From Microbulbifer harenosus (GTDB taxonomy: Bacteria; Pseudomonadota; Gammaproteobacteria; Pseudomonadales; Cellvibrionaceae), in assembly GCF_005771435.1 (NCBI RefSeq), contig NZ_VANI01000014.1, forward strand, positions 1 through 64,000: a DNA stretch of 64,000 bases. The letters run 5' to 3'. This document shows positions 51,832-61,515 of the stretch, in pieces. The notes below the pieces were generated by a model that searched no databases, was not told where the DNA came from, and was given only the letters and a program-made list of their open reading frames with translations. The translations under genes and the position numbers were made by a program. Numbering within the stretch: position 1 is the stretch's first letter; every line of letters begins with the position of its first letter.

Positions 51832-52587
51832 ATGACTTTTTCAACTTCGCTCGAAGGCCGGGTGGCTCTGGTTACCGGTGCCAGCCGCGGTATTGGAGCC
51901 GCCATTGCGGACCTGTTGGGTGCGCAGGGCGCTACCGTGATTGGCACTGCAACCAGTGCCGCAGGCGCTGAAAAAATTTCTGCGCGCTTCGCGGAGAAGG
52001 GCGTTAAGGGTGCTGGCAAGGAGCTGGACGTCACTAGTCCGGACAGCGTGGCCAATGTTCTGGATTCTATAAAAGCGGAGTTCGGCGCGCCCACTATTCT
52101 TGTCAACAATGCCGGGATCACCCAGGATAACCTGTTGATGCGCATGAAAGACGACGAGTGGGATTCGGTGCTTAACACCAACCTTACCGCCGTCTACCGT
52201 GTGACCAAGAACTGTCTGCGGGATATGACCAAGGCGCGCTGGGGCCGCATCATCAATATCAGCTCAGTGGTGGGCAGTATGGGCAATCCCGGTCAGAGCA
52301 ACTACGCTGCTACCAAGGCCGGTGTAGCGGGCTTTGCGCGCGCGCTCGCGGCGGAAGTGGGTTCCCGGGGAATTACCGTCAATACCGTTGCACCGGGTTT
52401 TATCGATACCGACATGACTAAAGTGCTGCCGGAAGCCCAGCGCGAAGCGCTTATGGGCAAGATTCCACTGGGCCGCCTGGGTGCGCCGGAAGAGATTGCT
52501 TCCGTTGTCGCATTTTTGGCCAGTGACGCCGGCGGCTATGTGACTGGAGAGACCATTCACGTGAATGGCGGCATGTATATGGGGTGA
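51832..52587 (+). CDS. fabG: 3-oxoacyl-ACP reductase FabG
   Basis: NADPH-dependent reductase of the fatty-acid cycle. The 251-residue short-chain dehydrogenase shows VTGASRGIGAAIADLLG (about 15), NNAGITQDNL (about 91), Ser in NISSVVGSMG and the YAATKAG catalytic pair (about 158). GGGAG lies 6 bases before the ATG. The stop codon forms part of a UUCG-capped hairpin. Confidence 0.97.
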   Translation: MTFSTSLEGRVALVTGASRGIGAAIADLLGAQGATVIGTATSAAGAEKISARFAEKGVKGAGKELDVTSPDSVANVLDSIKAEFGAPTILVNNAGITQDNLLMRMKDDEWDSVLNTNLTAVYRVTKNCLRDMTKARWGRIINISSVVGSMGNPGQSNYAATKAGVAGFARALAAEVGSRGITVNTVAPGFIDTDMTKVLPEAQREALMGKIPLGRLGAPEEIASVVAFLASDAGGYVTGETIHVNGGMYMG

Positions 52588-52609
52588 TTTTTTTTCGAAA
52601 AAATCACCC
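52582..52609 (+). terminator. UUCG-capped hairpin at the fabG stop codon
   Basis: A perfect 12-bp stem (GGGTGATTTTTT with AAAAAATCACCC) closed by TTCG. The fabG TGA lies inside the left arm. The A/T-rich upper stem lacks a trailing T-run, so it may act as an mRNA 3'-end stabiliser or weak terminator before acpP. Confidence 0.6.
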
Positions 52610-52667
52610 TAACTGATTGATTGGTAAAGAAAAATTTATCATTCAAGGGTTGCTGGGAGGCGGTGCA

Positions 52668-52695
52668 TTACATCCCGAAAAAATCAGGGTACAAT
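52668..52695 (+). promoter_or_regulatory. acpP promoter
   Basis: -35 TTACAT (52668-52673), 16-bp spacer, -10 TACAAT (52690-52695), giving a ~110-base leader before the acpP ATG at 52812. An own promoter fits the high level of ACP. Confidence 0.6.
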
Positions 52696-52811
52696 GCCGC
52701 CTCGCATTAACCATAAGCTGTGTTAGCCGGTTGCTGAATTACCACATGAAGTGGGCAACTTTTAAACAGCGACCAAATCAGATTTTTATCCACTAGGAGT
52801 TAAATTGAATC

Positions 52812-53048
52812 ATGAGCAGCATTGAAGAGCGCGTAAAAAAGATCGTTGCTGAACAACTGGGCGTGAAGGAAGAAGATGTAAAACCTGAAGCATCCTTTGT
52901 TGAAGATCTGGGCGCTGACTCCCTCGACACAGTTGAGCTGGTAATGGCTTTGGAAGAGGAATTCGAAACTGAGATTCCTGACGAAGAAGCAGAAAAAATC
53001 ACCACTGTTCAGCTGGCCATCGATTACATCAACCAGAACCTCGGTTGA
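52812..53048 (+). CDS. acpP: Acyl carrier protein
   Basis: A 78-residue acidic carrier of fatty acyl chains. The phosphopantetheine Ser is in [18 protein letters not shown] (about residue 37). [18 protein letters not shown] is the usual N-terminus. AGGAG lies upstream of the ATG (CTAGGAG at 52794). Strong promoter signal upstream. Confidence 0.98.
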   Translation: MSSIEERVKKIVAEQLGVKEEDVKPEASFVEDLGADSLDTVELVMALEEEFETEIPDEEAEKITTVQLAIDYINQNLG

Positions 53049-53218
53049 TCCCAGCTGGATAGCTCAGGTAAGGGGTAGTATTACCCGTTACTGAAGTACT
53101 GTGAGAGCCGTTCTATGTTACATAGCGCGGCTCTCCGTCTATTGGAACCTTGTAAAATAGCGACCGGCATAAACAGTTTAGTTTCCGGCGTGTTTGATTG
53201 ATTTCGGGGGAGGCGCAA

Positions 53219-54460
53219 GTGTCGCGTAGAAGAGTTGTTATTACCGGGATGGGCGCAGTCAGCCCACTGGGAAATACCCTTGAAGATACCTGGACCGCCT
53301 TGTTGGCCGGTACCAGCGGCGTAGTGCCGATTGATACTTTTGATGTGTCGGCGTTCAGTACCCGGTTTGCCGCAACGGTTAAAAACTTCGACCCCGAACC
53401 TCATGTCGCGCAGAAAGAAGCGCGCAAAATGGACATGTTTTTACAGTATGGCCTTAGTGCCGCGGTTCAGGCGGTTGAAAACTCGGGTTTGCAAGTGACC
53501 GATGCCAACGCTGCGCGTATTGGCGCCTGTATCGGTTCCGGGATGGGCGGCATTGCGGCGATCGAAGACAATGCTCTCCTGATTGCGGAAAAAGGTCCGC
53601 GTCGGGTTTCTCCATTCTTTGTTCCCGGTGCCATCATCAACATGGTGTCCGGTAATCTGTCGATTAAATACGGTATGAAAGGCCCCAACCTTTCCACTAC
53701 CACTGCATGTACCACCGGCACCCATGCGATTGGTCTTGGCCTGCGCACTATTCAGTACGGTGACGCAGACGTCATGGTGTGTGGCGGCGCCGAGATGGTG
53801 ACCACACCTGTCGGCCTTGGTGGTTTCTGTGCGGCGCGCGCTCTCTCAACCCGCAATGACAATCCGCAAGCGGCCAGTCGCCCCTGGGATAAAGATCGCG
53901 ACGGTTTCGTGCTGGGTGAGGGCGCCGGTGTACTGGTACTTGAAGAGTACGAGCATGCGAAAGCCCGCGGAGCGAAAATCTACGCGGAGCTGAGCGGCTT
54001 CGGCATGAGCGGCGATGCACATCACATGACATCCCCTCCCGAAGACGGCGCCGGTGCTGCGCTGTCCATGGCCAATGCACTGAAAGATGCCGGTCTTGAG
54101 GCATCGGCGATCCACTACATCAATGCACACGGCACTTCCACTCCGCTGGGCGACAAAGCGGAAATTGCTGCAGTGCGCTCGGTGTTTGAAGGGTGTCTGG
54201 ATCAGCTCGCAGTGAGCTCCACAAAATCCATGACCGGTCACCTGCTGGGCGCCGCCGGTGCCATCGAGGCGATTTTCTCGGTGATGGCACTGAAGGATCA
54301 GATCGCACCGCCCACCATCAACCTAGACAACGTCGATGAGAATTGTACTGGGGTGAACCTGGTGCCTCATACCGCGCAGGAAATGAAGATCGATGCAGTG
54401 CTGTCCAACTCCTTCGGATTTGGTGGCACCAATGGCTCGCTGATCTTTCAGCGGGTCTGA
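53219..54460 (+). CDS. fabF: 3-oxoacyl-ACP synthase II FabF
   Basis: Condensing enzyme of fatty-acid elongation. A 413-residue thiolase-fold protein with the Cys-His-His triad: [12 protein letters not shown] (about 164), [11 protein letters not shown] (about 303) and [11 protein letters not shown] (about 340). Start GTG at 53219 has GGGGGAGG about 6 bases upstream; a TTG at 53198 would precede that site and is unlikely. Follows acpP by 170 bp. Confidence 0.97.
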   Translation: MSRRRVVITGMGAVSPLGNTLEDTWTALLAGTSGVVPIDTFDVSAFSTRFAATVKNFDPEPHVAQKEARKMDMFLQYGLSAAVQAVENSGLQVTDANAARIGACIGSGMGGIAAIEDNALLIAEKGPRRVSPFFVPGAIINMVSGNLSIKYGMKGPNLSTTTACTTGTHAIGLGLRTIQYGDADVMVCGGAEMVTTPVGLGGFCAARALSTRNDNPQAASRPWDKDRDGFVLGEGAGVLVLEEYEHAKARGAKIYAELSGFGMSGDAHHMTSPPEDGAGAALSMANALKDAGLEASAIHYINAHGTSTPLGDKAEIAAVRSVFEGCLDQLAVSSTKSMTGHLLGAAGAIEAIFSVMALKDQIAPPTINLDNVDENCTGVNLVPHTAQEMKIDAVLSNSFGFGGTNGSLIFQRV

Positions 54461-54486
54461 TGCCTTCCCTGACATTATCGGAAGCC

Positions 54487-54516
54487 GCGGGTGCGACTGT
54501 TGCCGGTCGCACCCGC
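54487..54516. other. 11-bp GC-rich hairpin between fabF and pabC
   Basis: GCGGGTGCGAC (54487-54497) pairs perfectly with GTCGCACCCGC (54506-54516), loop of 8. No T-run follows, so it is a strong mRNA structure rather than a classical terminator; it ends 17 bases before the pabC start and may affect its translation. Confidence 0.55.
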
Positions 54517-54533
54517 GCCGCTTATCCGACGTT

Positions 54534-55397
54534 GTGATTCACCCAGTGCCTCTGTCGCTTTCTTCCCTGGGCCGTCAGAGTTCCCTGCCGGACGACGACG
54601 AGTTCTCCAGTGGCTTGCTGGAAACCATGCGTGCCGACAAAGGCACGATTCCACTATTGCCGCTGCACCTGAGCCGCTTTGGCCGCTGCGCTTCTGTGGA
54701 TCCTTCTTTGCTTTCTTTGGTCAAAACCGCTGCGGAGAATGTTGCCGGGAGCACCGAGGAATGGCCTTTCGGTGCACGCATGCGTTTTCGCTATGGTGTT
54801 TGGCGGGGGGCTATCTACTGGGATGTGTCTGCGGTACCACTTGAACGGGTTTCTCCATGGGATCGCGGGGTTAACCTGATCCGGTGTGAGACACTCCATC
54901 AACCGGAAGTCTCCCATTCTCCATTTACCTCCGCGGGTGTCGTGGAAACGAGAAGTAGTGATACGCCCGCCGCTGTCACTGGCTGTAAATTACTGCAACG
55001 CAGTCTGTACGATCGCGCGGCAAAGGAATTACCGGGCTCCTTGCCTGGGAGGGCGTTAGCGGAAGGATTGCTTTTTGACTGCCACGGCCATGTGGTCGAA
55101 ACGCTGCGCTGCAATCTGTTGCTGTATCGAAGGGGCCGCTGGGTAACTCCGGACCTCTCTGACTGCGGGGTGAGGGGGGTAATGCTCGAGTGGCTGGCTG
55201 GTCATGCGGAAATCGGCGAAGATCGCCTGCGGATGGAAGATTTGCAGCAAGCAGACGAGCTGGCAGTGTGTAACAGCGTGCGCGGTGTGGTACCGGTTGT
55301 GGGGCTTTTGAACTCACCGTCCCAACGATTACAGCCGTTCGCCTTCGGCCCTGCGACAAGGGCTTTGCAGCAATCGATTGCCGAAAAATTATGGTAG
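54534..55397 (+). CDS. pabC: Aminodeoxychorismate lyase (diverged)
   Basis: A 287-residue class IV aminotransferase-fold enzyme expected to make 4-aminobenzoate for folate. The PLP Lys is probably in TGCKLLQRSLYDRAAKE (about 147). The cofactor-loop is altered: ETLRCNLLLY stands where ExxxxNxF is usual, but NSVRGVVPVVGL (about 254) matches PabC. The start (GTG at 54534) is uncertain, with no clear ribosome site. Position between fabF and mltG is the conserved PabC place. Confidence 0.85.
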   Translation: MIHPVPLSLSSLGRQSSLPDDDEFSSGLLETMRADKGTIPLLPLHLSRFGRCASVDPSLLSLVKTAAENVAGSTEEWPFGARMRFRYGVWRGAIYWDVSAVPLERVSPWDRGVNLIRCETLHQPEVSHSPFTSAGVVETRSSDTPAAVTGCKLLQRSLYDRAAKELPGSLPGRALAEGLLFDCHGHVVETLRCNLLLYRRGRWVTPDLSDCGVRGVMLEWLAGHAEIGEDRLRMEDLQQADELAVCNSVRGVVPVVGLLNSPSQRLQPFAFGPATRALQQSIAEKLW

Positions 55398-55404
55398 AGG
55401 CACC

Positions 55405-56514
55405 GTGATAGAAAAGAAGAAGAAAACAACGAACGCAAAAGTGAAGCGCAGCAATGCGGGTGGGCGAGGTTTGAATTCCTGGCTGCGTGGATTTCTGTTT
55501 ATTTTTTTTCTCGCTTTTGTAGGTGCAGCCGCTGCCTTATGGTCCGCGCAGAGTGCGCTGGTAAAACCCTTGCCGCTGCCGCCGGACGGAATGCGAATGG
55601 ATGTGGAAAACGGCAGTAATCTCTCCCGTGTTCTCTCGCGGCTGCACGACGAGGGTGTGGTGCATTCACCGATCTGGGTGCGGATATATGCCCGGCTGAA
55701 GGAGCAGAGCAGTATTCATCCGGGGGAATATATGGTCCCCGCAGGCAGCAACGCCATGGATCTGGTGGCACGTTTACATCGAGGCGATGTCACCCGTTAT
55801 CGGGTAACGCTGGTGGAAGGTTGGACGTTCCAGCAGGCCCTGGCACAGATCCGCAACGCCACACGGATAAAAGCGACAGCCGCTGGCGAAAGCGTGGCCG
55901 CCGCCGCTGCCGCACTCGGCATTGAAGGCAACCCGGAAGGCCGAATTTTCCCCGACACTTATGTGTACCGCTCCGGTTCCTCCGATCTTGACCTTCTGCG
56001 TCAAGCGTATCAGCGCATGGAGATTGTTCTGGAGGAAGAGTGGCAACGGCGCGCAGAAAATCTTCCCTACAAAGATCCCTATGACGCACTCATTATGGCC
56101 TCTATCGTGGAGAAGGAAACCGGTGTGCCTTGGGAGCGGGACGAAATTGCTGGGGTGTTTATACGCCGGCTGAACAAGAATATGCGCTTGCAGACGGACC
56201 CTACCGTGATTTATGGAATGGGGGAAGGTTACGATGGCAATCTGCGGCGCGCGGATTTGCGTGCAATTACGCCCTACAACACGTATGTGATCAGCGGTAT
56301 GCCTCCGACGCCGATAGCACTCCCGGGACGGGAGGCAATACATGCGGCACTGAATCCGAAAGCCGGTGACTCTCTGTACTTCGTCGCCAAGGGCGACGGT
56401 TCGCACCATTTTTCTTCGACGCTTTCAGACCACAACCGCGCAGTTCAGGAGTACCAGCTGAAGCGCCGCTCGGATTATCGGTCGGCACCCGCGGAAACCC
56501 AGAATCGCGAATGA
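55405..56514 (+). CDS. mltG: Endolytic murein transglycosylase MltG
   Basis: Cuts nascent glycan strands at the inner membrane and so ends peptidoglycan growth. A 369-residue protein with a lysine-rich N-terminus, one membrane helix (about 28-48), a LysM-like subdomain (YMVPAGSNAMDLVARLHRG, about 112-130) and the YceG catalytic domain with the Glu in MASIVEKETGVPWERD (about 231). TDPTVIYGMG and NTYVISGMPPTPI are family marks. GTG at 55405 follows GGTAGAGG; a TTG at 55378 overlaps pabC. Confidence 0.94.
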   Translation: MIEKKKKTTNAKVKRSNAGGRGLNSWLRGFLFIFFLAFVGAAAALWSAQSALVKPLPLPPDGMRMDVENGSNLSRVLSRLHDEGVVHSPIWVRIYARLKEQSSIHPGEYMVPAGSNAMDLVARLHRGDVTRYRVTLVEGWTFQQALAQIRNATRIKATAAGESVAAAAAALGIEGNPEGRIFPDTYVYRSGSSDLDLLRQAYQRMEIVLEEEWQRRAENLPYKDPYDALIMASIVEKETGVPWERDEIAGVFIRRLNKNMRLQTDPTVIYGMGEGYDGNLRRADLRAITPYNTYVISGMPPTPIALPGREAIHAALNPKAGDSLYFVAKGDGSHHFSSTLSDHNRAVQEYQLKRRSDYRSAPAETQNRE

Positions 56515-56580
56515 AGAACCGACGCGGTAAAACAACAGAACAATTCGGTGCGCACGCACAACAGGCTCAATGAAAAAACC

Positions 56581-57219
56581 ATGACAGATTTACCCAGAGG
56601 CAAATTCATCACCCTGGAAGGGGGAGAGGGTGTGGGCAAATCCACCAATCTGCGTTTTATTACCCAGTGGCTGGAGGCGCGTGGTATTGATTTCATCCAG
56701 ACCCGCGAGCCTGGCGGCACACCTCTGGCGGAGCAGCTGCGCACACTGCTGCTGGAAAAGCGCGAAGAAGTGGTCGACCCCGCGGCGGAATTGCTGATGG
56801 TGTTTGCCGCCCGCGCACAGCATCTGAGCCGCGTTATACTGCCGGCACTGGCGGCCGGCAAGTGGGTAGTGTGTGATCGTTTTACCGATGCGACATACGC
56901 CTATCAGGGCGGTGGTCGCGGGCTGGACCGCGCACTGATCGCGGAGCTTGAGCAGACAGTGCAGGGCGACCTGCGCCCGGACTGCGTTCTGCTGCTGGAC
57001 CTTGATCCGGCAATCGGTCTGCAGCGAGCGGCCGCCACTGGCGAAGCCGATCGCTTTGAAAGCGAGCAACTGGCATTTTTTGAAAAAGTGCGTGCCGCTT
57101 ATCGCGAGCGTGCCGAAGCGGCACCGTCGCGCTATGCCATCATCGACGCTGCCATGTCTCTGCCAGAAGTGCAGCAGCAATTGGCTGAAGTGCTCGAAAC
57201 CATTGCTGCGGCGCCGTAA
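56581..57219 (+). CDS. tmk: Thymidylate kinase
   Basis: Phosphorylates dTMP to dTDP. A 212-residue P-loop kinase: [10 protein letters not shown] (about 12), [14 protein letters not shown] (about 45), [19 protein letters not shown] (about 97, DR motif) and a LID region. The ATG at 56581 is the family start; it is 67 bp after mltG and 3 bp before holB. Confidence 0.97.
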   Translation: MTDLPRGKFITLEGGEGVGKSTNLRFITQWLEARGIDFIQTREPGGTPLAEQLRTLLLEKREEVVDPAAELLMVFAARAQHLSRVILPALAAGKWVVCDRFTDATYAYQGGGRGLDRALIAELEQTVQGDLRPDCVLLLDLDPAIGLQRAAATGEADRFESEQLAFFEKVRAAYRERAEAAPSRYAIIDAAMSLPEVQQQLAEVLETIAAAP

Positions 57220-57222
57220 ATC

Positions 57223-58272
57223 ATGCCTGTGAAATCTGATCCCGCGCGCGAAGAAACCATCGTAGAACGGCAGCCGGCAATCCCGTCGCCTCTGCCTTGG
57301 CAGGCGGCGCAGTGGCAGAGGCTCGGCGCCCAGTGGACCGCCGGCCGGTGCCCCCATGCGCTGCTGGTGAGCGGCCAACCTGGCCTCGGTAAACGGCGTT
57401 TTGCGGACGCCTTTGCTGCGCTACTGCTGTGCGATCAACCGCGGCACGGGCTCGCTTGTGGTGAATGCCGCGGCTGCCAGCTGCGCATCGCCGGCTCTCA
57501 TCCGGACTTCATCCGCGTGGTACCTGAAAAGGCCCTGGGGCCGCTGAAGGTCGAGCAAATACGGCAGTTGGGTGAGTTTGTCGGCCGCACAAGTGGTCGC
57601 GAGGGCGTCCGGGTTGTGTGGCTTGCGCCGGCGGAGGCCATGAATGTCAACGCTGCCAACGCTCTGCTCAAGAATCTTGAAGAACCCTCCGGTTCGGTGG
57701 TCTTCCTGCTGATTACCGACAACCCCTCCGGTCTGTTGCCCACCATCCGCAGCCGTTGCCAGACCATTGCCTTCCCGGTACCACCGCAGCAGTCGTCGCT
57801 GCGTTGGTTGAGCGACAGCGGCGTAGAGGGGGAGGCGGCCACCGGTGCGTTGACTCTGGCGGGAGGCGCGCCACTGCTGGCTGTCAGTCTGATGGAGCCC
57901 GAGTCCCGCGAGCTGCGGGAGCAGTTTCTCGAGGACCTAACCGCGCTCACTCGGGGGGATGAAAGCCCTGTAACTGTGGCGGGGCGCTGGGAAACACCGG
58001 GGGAGGGCACAGATCTCAATTCGCTGCTGCAATGCTGGCAAAGCTGGGTGGCGCAGATGCTGCGTGCGCGTAGCACCGACAGCGCGGCGGAGCGCGAAAT
58101 CATGGCGTTGTTACAGCGTTTGCCCGGCGCCGGGCCTGGGGGCATGCAGCGTCTGTTTGGCTTCTACGACCAGTTGCTTAAGGCCAGGGCCCTGCTTTCC
58201 GGGAACAGTAATCCCAACAAGCGACTACTGCTGGAAGAGCTGATGATCCGGTGGGCGGCTCTGTTCCGCTGA
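57223..58272 (+). CDS. holB: DNA polymerase III subunit delta'
   Basis: Clamp-loader subunit of the replicase. A 349-residue AAA+ protein: P-loop-like SGQPGLGKRR (about 49, Arg where Thr/Ser is usual, typical for delta'), a zinc module with Cys in LLCDQPRHGLACGECRGCQ (about 68-86), and NALLKNLEEPSGSVVFLLIT (about 146). It begins 3 bp after tmk. Confidence 0.94.
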   Translation: MPVKSDPAREETIVERQPAIPSPLPWQAAQWQRLGAQWTAGRCPHALLVSGQPGLGKRRFADAFAALLLCDQPRHGLACGECRGCQLRIAGSHPDFIRVVPEKALGPLKVEQIRQLGEFVGRTSGREGVRVVWLAPAEAMNVNAANALLKNLEEPSGSVVFLLITDNPSGLLPTIRSRCQTIAFPVPPQQSSLRWLSDSGVEGEAATGALTLAGGAPLLAVSLMEPESRELREQFLEDLTALTRGDESPVTVAGRWETPGEGTDLNSLLQCWQSWVAQMLRARSTDSAAEREIMALLQRLPGAGPGGMQRLFGFYDQLLKARALLSGNSNPNKRLLLEELMIRWAALFR

Positions 58273-58444
58273 TCAGGAGGCGGATTCCTGGGATGGAGTC
58301 GGATTCTTCTGTCCAGTAGACAGACAGCGTCTGTGCGGGGTAAGTTACGGCGACAACCCGCAGCGGAAGCCGCGGGTATAAAAAGACGTTTGCAGGATCA
58401 TTTTAGGGCGCAGCGGATTTGCGACCAGTGAAGCGGGGTTGAAT

Positions 58445-58798
58445 ATGAAAGGTATGGGGGGCGGTGCCCGTAACGGCATCCTGTCGCTGAAAATCCAGGA
58501 TAAATCCGTGCTGTATGCGGCCTATATGCCATTCGTTAAAAATGGTGGCCTGTTCATCAATACCGACAAGAGCTACAACCTCGGCGATGAAGTTTTCCTG
58601 CTTCTCAGCCTGATGGATGAACCGGAAAAACTGCCGGTTGCCGGGAAAGTGGTATGGATTACTCCATCCGGCGCCCAGGGCAACCGCACGCCGGGAATTG
58701 GCATCCAGTTCAGTGACAAGGAGCACACCGCGCAGAGCAAGATAGAGACTCTGCTGGCGGGTTCCCTCGAGTCCAGCCGACCCACCCACACCCTCTGA
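58445..58798 (+). CDS. pilZ: PilZ-domain type IV pilus assembly protein
   Basis: A 117-residue PilZ protein. In Pseudomonas and Xanthomonas the gene after holB encodes PilZ, needed for type IV pili. It lacks the RxxxR and D/NxSxxG residues that bind c-di-GMP, as does true PilZ; NGGLFINTDKSYNLGDEVFLLL and a late VWITPSGAQGNRTPGIGIQF are the fold marks. ATG at 58445, with a GGGG site close upstream; TTG at 58439 is less likely. Confidence 0.9.
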   Translation: MKGMGGGARNGILSLKIQDKSVLYAAYMPFVKNGGLFINTDKSYNLGDEVFLLLSLMDEPEKLPVAGKVVWITPSGAQGNRTPGIGIQFSDKEHTAQSKIETLLAGSLESSRPTHTL

Positions 58799-58928
58799 CG
58801 CAGCTACCTTAGTGGCAACACCCAGGCGCGATTGCGAGCGCGCCGGGGCGTCAATCTGTATAATTCCCGGCTTTCTTTCTCCGACCGCCCGTTGTGTGGG
58901 GCGGTCCGCAACCCACGGGACTGGTTCC

Positions 58929-59705
58929 ATGCTGGTAGATTCGCACTGTCACCTCGACAGGCTCAAACTGGACAAATTCGATGGCGATCTCGATGAGGTG
59001 TTGGCGCTCGCGCGCAGCCGCGGTGTGGGCAAATTCCTGTGTGTCGGTATCAGCCTCGACAATGTGGATGATGTGGTGCGCATTGCCAGCCGCTATGAAG
59101 ACGTCGTCTGCTCCGTGGGTGTGCACCCCTTGGACGTGGATTCCGGGCTCGCGGATGTTGAAAAGCTGAAAGCGCTGGCGGGGCGCCCCAGGGTTGTGGC
59201 GCTGGGTGAAACCGGCCTTGACTACTACTACAGCACTGAAACCCGGGAAATTCAGCAAAAAAGTTTTATTGCCCACCTGCAGGCGGCGGGTGAGGTGGGG
59301 TTGCCGGTCATTGTTCACACCCGCGATGCCCGCGAAGATACCATCGACCTGATTCGCGCCCATGGCAGCCGTGAACACGCCGGCGTGCTGCACTGCTTCA
59401 CCGAAAGTTGGGAGATGGCAAAGGCGGCGTTGGATCTGAACTACTACATATCCCTGTCCGGTATTGTGACCTTCAAGAATGCGGAAGAGCTGCGCGACGT
59501 CGCCAAACAGGTGCCGCTGGATCGGCTGTTGGTGGAAACCGACTCCCCCTATCTGGCGCCGGTACCGTATCGTGGCAAACCGAACATTCCCGCCTACGTG
59601 CGCGAGGTTGCGGAGTTCATTGCCGAGCAGCGCGGTATTCCTTATGAAGCGCTGGCCGAAGCCACCACGGAAAATTTCCACCGACTTTTTCCCCGCGCCG
59701 CTTGA
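58929..59705 (+). CDS. TatD-family metal-dependent hydrolase
   Basis: A 258-residue deoxyribonuclease-like hydrolase of the TatD/YcfH family. Metal ligands are in VDSHCHLD (about 3), GETGLDYYY (about 92), VIVHTRDA (about 127), LHCFTES and LLVETDSPYLAP (about 203). Position after pilZ matches the usual ycfH place. The ATG at 58929 is the family start; the preceding open frame is not conserved-looking. Confidence 0.94.
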   Translation: MLVDSHCHLDRLKLDKFDGDLDEVLALARSRGVGKFLCVGISLDNVDDVVRIASRYEDVVCSVGVHPLDVDSGLADVEKLKALAGRPRVVALGETGLDYYYSTETREIQQKSFIAHLQAAGEVGLPVIVHTRDAREDTIDLIRAHGSREHAGVLHCFTESWEMAKAALDLNYYISLSGIVTFKNAEELRDVAKQVPLDRLLVETDSPYLAPVPYRGKPNIPAYVREVAEFIAEQRGIPYEALAEATTENFHRLFPRAA

Positions 59706-59736
59706 GCGCGGACGACTGATTTAGCGAGAACTGTTT

Positions 59737-60369
59737 ATGTTGCATACCCAATTGCAGACCATGCTGGCGCTGCAGGACGAGATCAACACGCTGGTGAATG
59801 AAAACTGGCGCGCCCAGAACTTCCCCTGGTACCGGGCTATCTGGGTGGAAAGCGCAGAGCTGCTGGATCACTACGGGTGGAAGTGGTGGAAAAAACAACA
59901 ACCGGAAATGGAGCAGGTCAAACTCGAGCTCGTGGATATCTGGCATTTCGGTTTGAGTCTGGAGTTGCAGCAGGGCACACCGCAACAGGTTGCAGAAAAG
60001 ATGCAGCAGCAGCTTTCTGCCGAGCGCGCTATTGCGGGTGATTTCCGCGAAAACCTGGAAGCCTTTACCCTGAAAACTCTGGCGAGCAGGCAGTTTGACC
60101 TGGTGGGGTTCGCGCAGATGATGGCGGACGTGGAATTGCCGTTCGATGAACTTTATCGCCGCTATGCGGGTAAAAACGTCCTGAACAGATTCCGCCAGGA
60201 CCACGGCTACAAAGACGGCAGCTACCAGAAACTGTGGAGTGGTCGGGAAGACAACGAGCATCTTGCCGAAGTTGTTCAATCTTTGGACGCTTCAGCAGAA
60301 AATTTCAGCAATCAGCTGTATCAAACCTTAAAAGACCGCTATCCGGGCCCGGTAAAGAATTTGGCCTGA
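59737..60369 (+). CDS. Dimeric-type dUTP diphosphatase (dUTPase_2 family)
   Basis: Removes pyrophosphate from dUTP to keep uracil out of DNA. A 210-residue all-alpha protein: ESAELLDHYGWKWWKKQ (about 38) with metal-binding Glu residues, KLELVDIWHFGLS (about 68) and KNVLNRFRQDHGYKDGSYQK (about 148-167). This fold differs from trimeric dut enzymes and is common in marine gammaproteobacteria and kinetoplastids. Confidence 0.9.
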   Translation: MLHTQLQTMLALQDEINTLVNENWRAQNFPWYRAIWVESAELLDHYGWKWWKKQQPEMEQVKLELVDIWHFGLSLELQQGTPQQVAEKMQQQLSAERAIAGDFRENLEAFTLKTLASRQFDLVGFAQMMADVELPFDELYRRYAGKNVLNRFRQDHGYKDGSYQKLWSGREDNEHLAEVVQSLDASAENFSNQLYQTLKDRYPGPVKNLA

Positions 60370-60396
60370 CAGATTTGGTCCGTTAACGCGCGAAGG

Positions 60397-60427
60397 TTAA
60401 TGAAATTTATTTGCAAGGCCCTATAAT
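60397..60427 (+). promoter_or_regulatory. mdh promoter region
   Basis: A perfect -10 TATAAT lies at 60422-60427, 31 bases before the mdh GTG. The -35 is weak (TTAATG at 60397, 19-bp spacer), so an activator may help. Confidence 0.45.
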
Positions 60428-60457
60428 GCGGGCGCCTGAAAACAACGGAGATTAATC

Positions 60458-61438
60458 GTGAAAGCACCTGTTCGTGTCGCAGTTACCGGCGCCGCCGGTC
60501 AGATCAGCTACTCGCTGCTGTTTCGCATCGCTTCCGGTGAGATGCTCGGTAAGGATCAACCGGTCATTCTTCAGCTGCTGGAAATCACTCCTGCACTGGA
60601 AGCCCTGAAAGGCGTGGCTATGGAGCTGGAAGACTGCGCGTTCCCGCTGCTGGCTGGTATCGTACAGTCCGATGACGCTACCGTTGCCTTCAAAGACGTT
60701 GAATACGCACTGCTGGTAGGCGCACGTCCGCGCGGTCCGGGTATGGAGCGCAAAGACCTGCTGGAAGCCAACGCGGCTATCTTCTCCGCTCAGGGCAAAG
60801 CTCTGAACGAAGTTGCTGCACGCAACGTAAAAGTGCTGGTTGTGGGCAACCCCGCCAACACCAACGCGCTGATCGCCCAGCGCAATGCGCCGGATCTGGA
60901 TCCGCGCAACTTCACCGCCATGACCCGTCTGGACCACAACCGTGCCCTGACCCAGCTGGCGAACAAGACCGATTCCACGGTGAACGACATCACTCACATG
61001 ACCATCTGGGGCAACCACTCTGCGACCCAGTACCCTGACCTGCACCAGGCCAAGGTGAATGGCGAAGACGCCATGGGCAAAGTGGAACAAGAGTGGTACG
61101 AAACCGACTTCATCCCGACCGTGCAGCAGCGCGGTGCCGCCATCATCAAGGCGCGCGGTGCTTCCTCCGCGGCTTCCGCGGCCAATGCGGCCATCGACCA
61201 CATGCGCGATTGGGCGCTGGGCACCGAAGAAGGCGACTGGACCAGCATGGCTGTGTACAGCGACGGCTCCTACGGTATCCAGGAAGGCTTGATCTACTCC
61301 TTCCCGGTAACCTGCAAAAACGGTGACTGGGAAATCGTTCAAGGCGTGGACATCAATGATTTCTCTCGCGAGAAAATGACTGCGACCGAGAAAGAGCTGG
61401 CGGAAGAGCGCGACGCGGTTGCGCACCTGCTGCCCTGA
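60458..61438 (+). CDS. mdh: Malate dehydrogenase
   Basis: NAD-dependent oxidation of malate to oxaloacetate in the TCA cycle. A 326-residue protein with GAAGQI (about 10), [14 protein letters not shown] (about 88), VVGNPANTN (about 127), TRLDHNRA (about 151) and the catalytic His in [12 protein letters not shown] (about 184). It is the long, eukaryote-cytosol-like Mdh type rather than the 312-residue E. coli type. GTG start with ACGGAG 7 bases upstream. Monocistronic with a strong terminator. Confidence 0.97.
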   Translation: MKAPVRVAVTGAAGQISYSLLFRIASGEMLGKDQPVILQLLEITPALEALKGVAMELEDCAFPLLAGIVQSDDATVAFKDVEYALLVGARPRGPGMERKDLLEANAAIFSAQGKALNEVAARNVKVLVVGNPANTNALIAQRNAPDLDPRNFTAMTRLDHNRALTQLANKTDSTVNDITHMTIWGNHSATQYPDLHQAKVNGEDAMGKVEQEWYETDFIPTVQQRGAAIIKARGASSAASAANAAIDHMRDWALGTEEGDWTSMAVYSDGSYGIQEGLIYSFPVTCKNGDWEIVQGVDINDFSREKMTATEKELAEERDAVAHLLP

Positions 61439-61465
61439 TTTCACGAATCCCGATTTGTGAAAACG

Positions 61466-61494
61466 AAAAACCCGCACAATGTGCGGGTTTTTTT
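61466..61494. terminator. Bidirectional terminator between mdh and asnS
   Basis: Perfect stem AACCCGCAC/GTGCGGGTT with loop AAT; T7 follows on the + strand and A5 precedes, so it serves both converging genes. Confidence 0.88.
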
Positions 61495-61515
61495 ATCGCT
61501 GCGCGAAGGTGAAAA

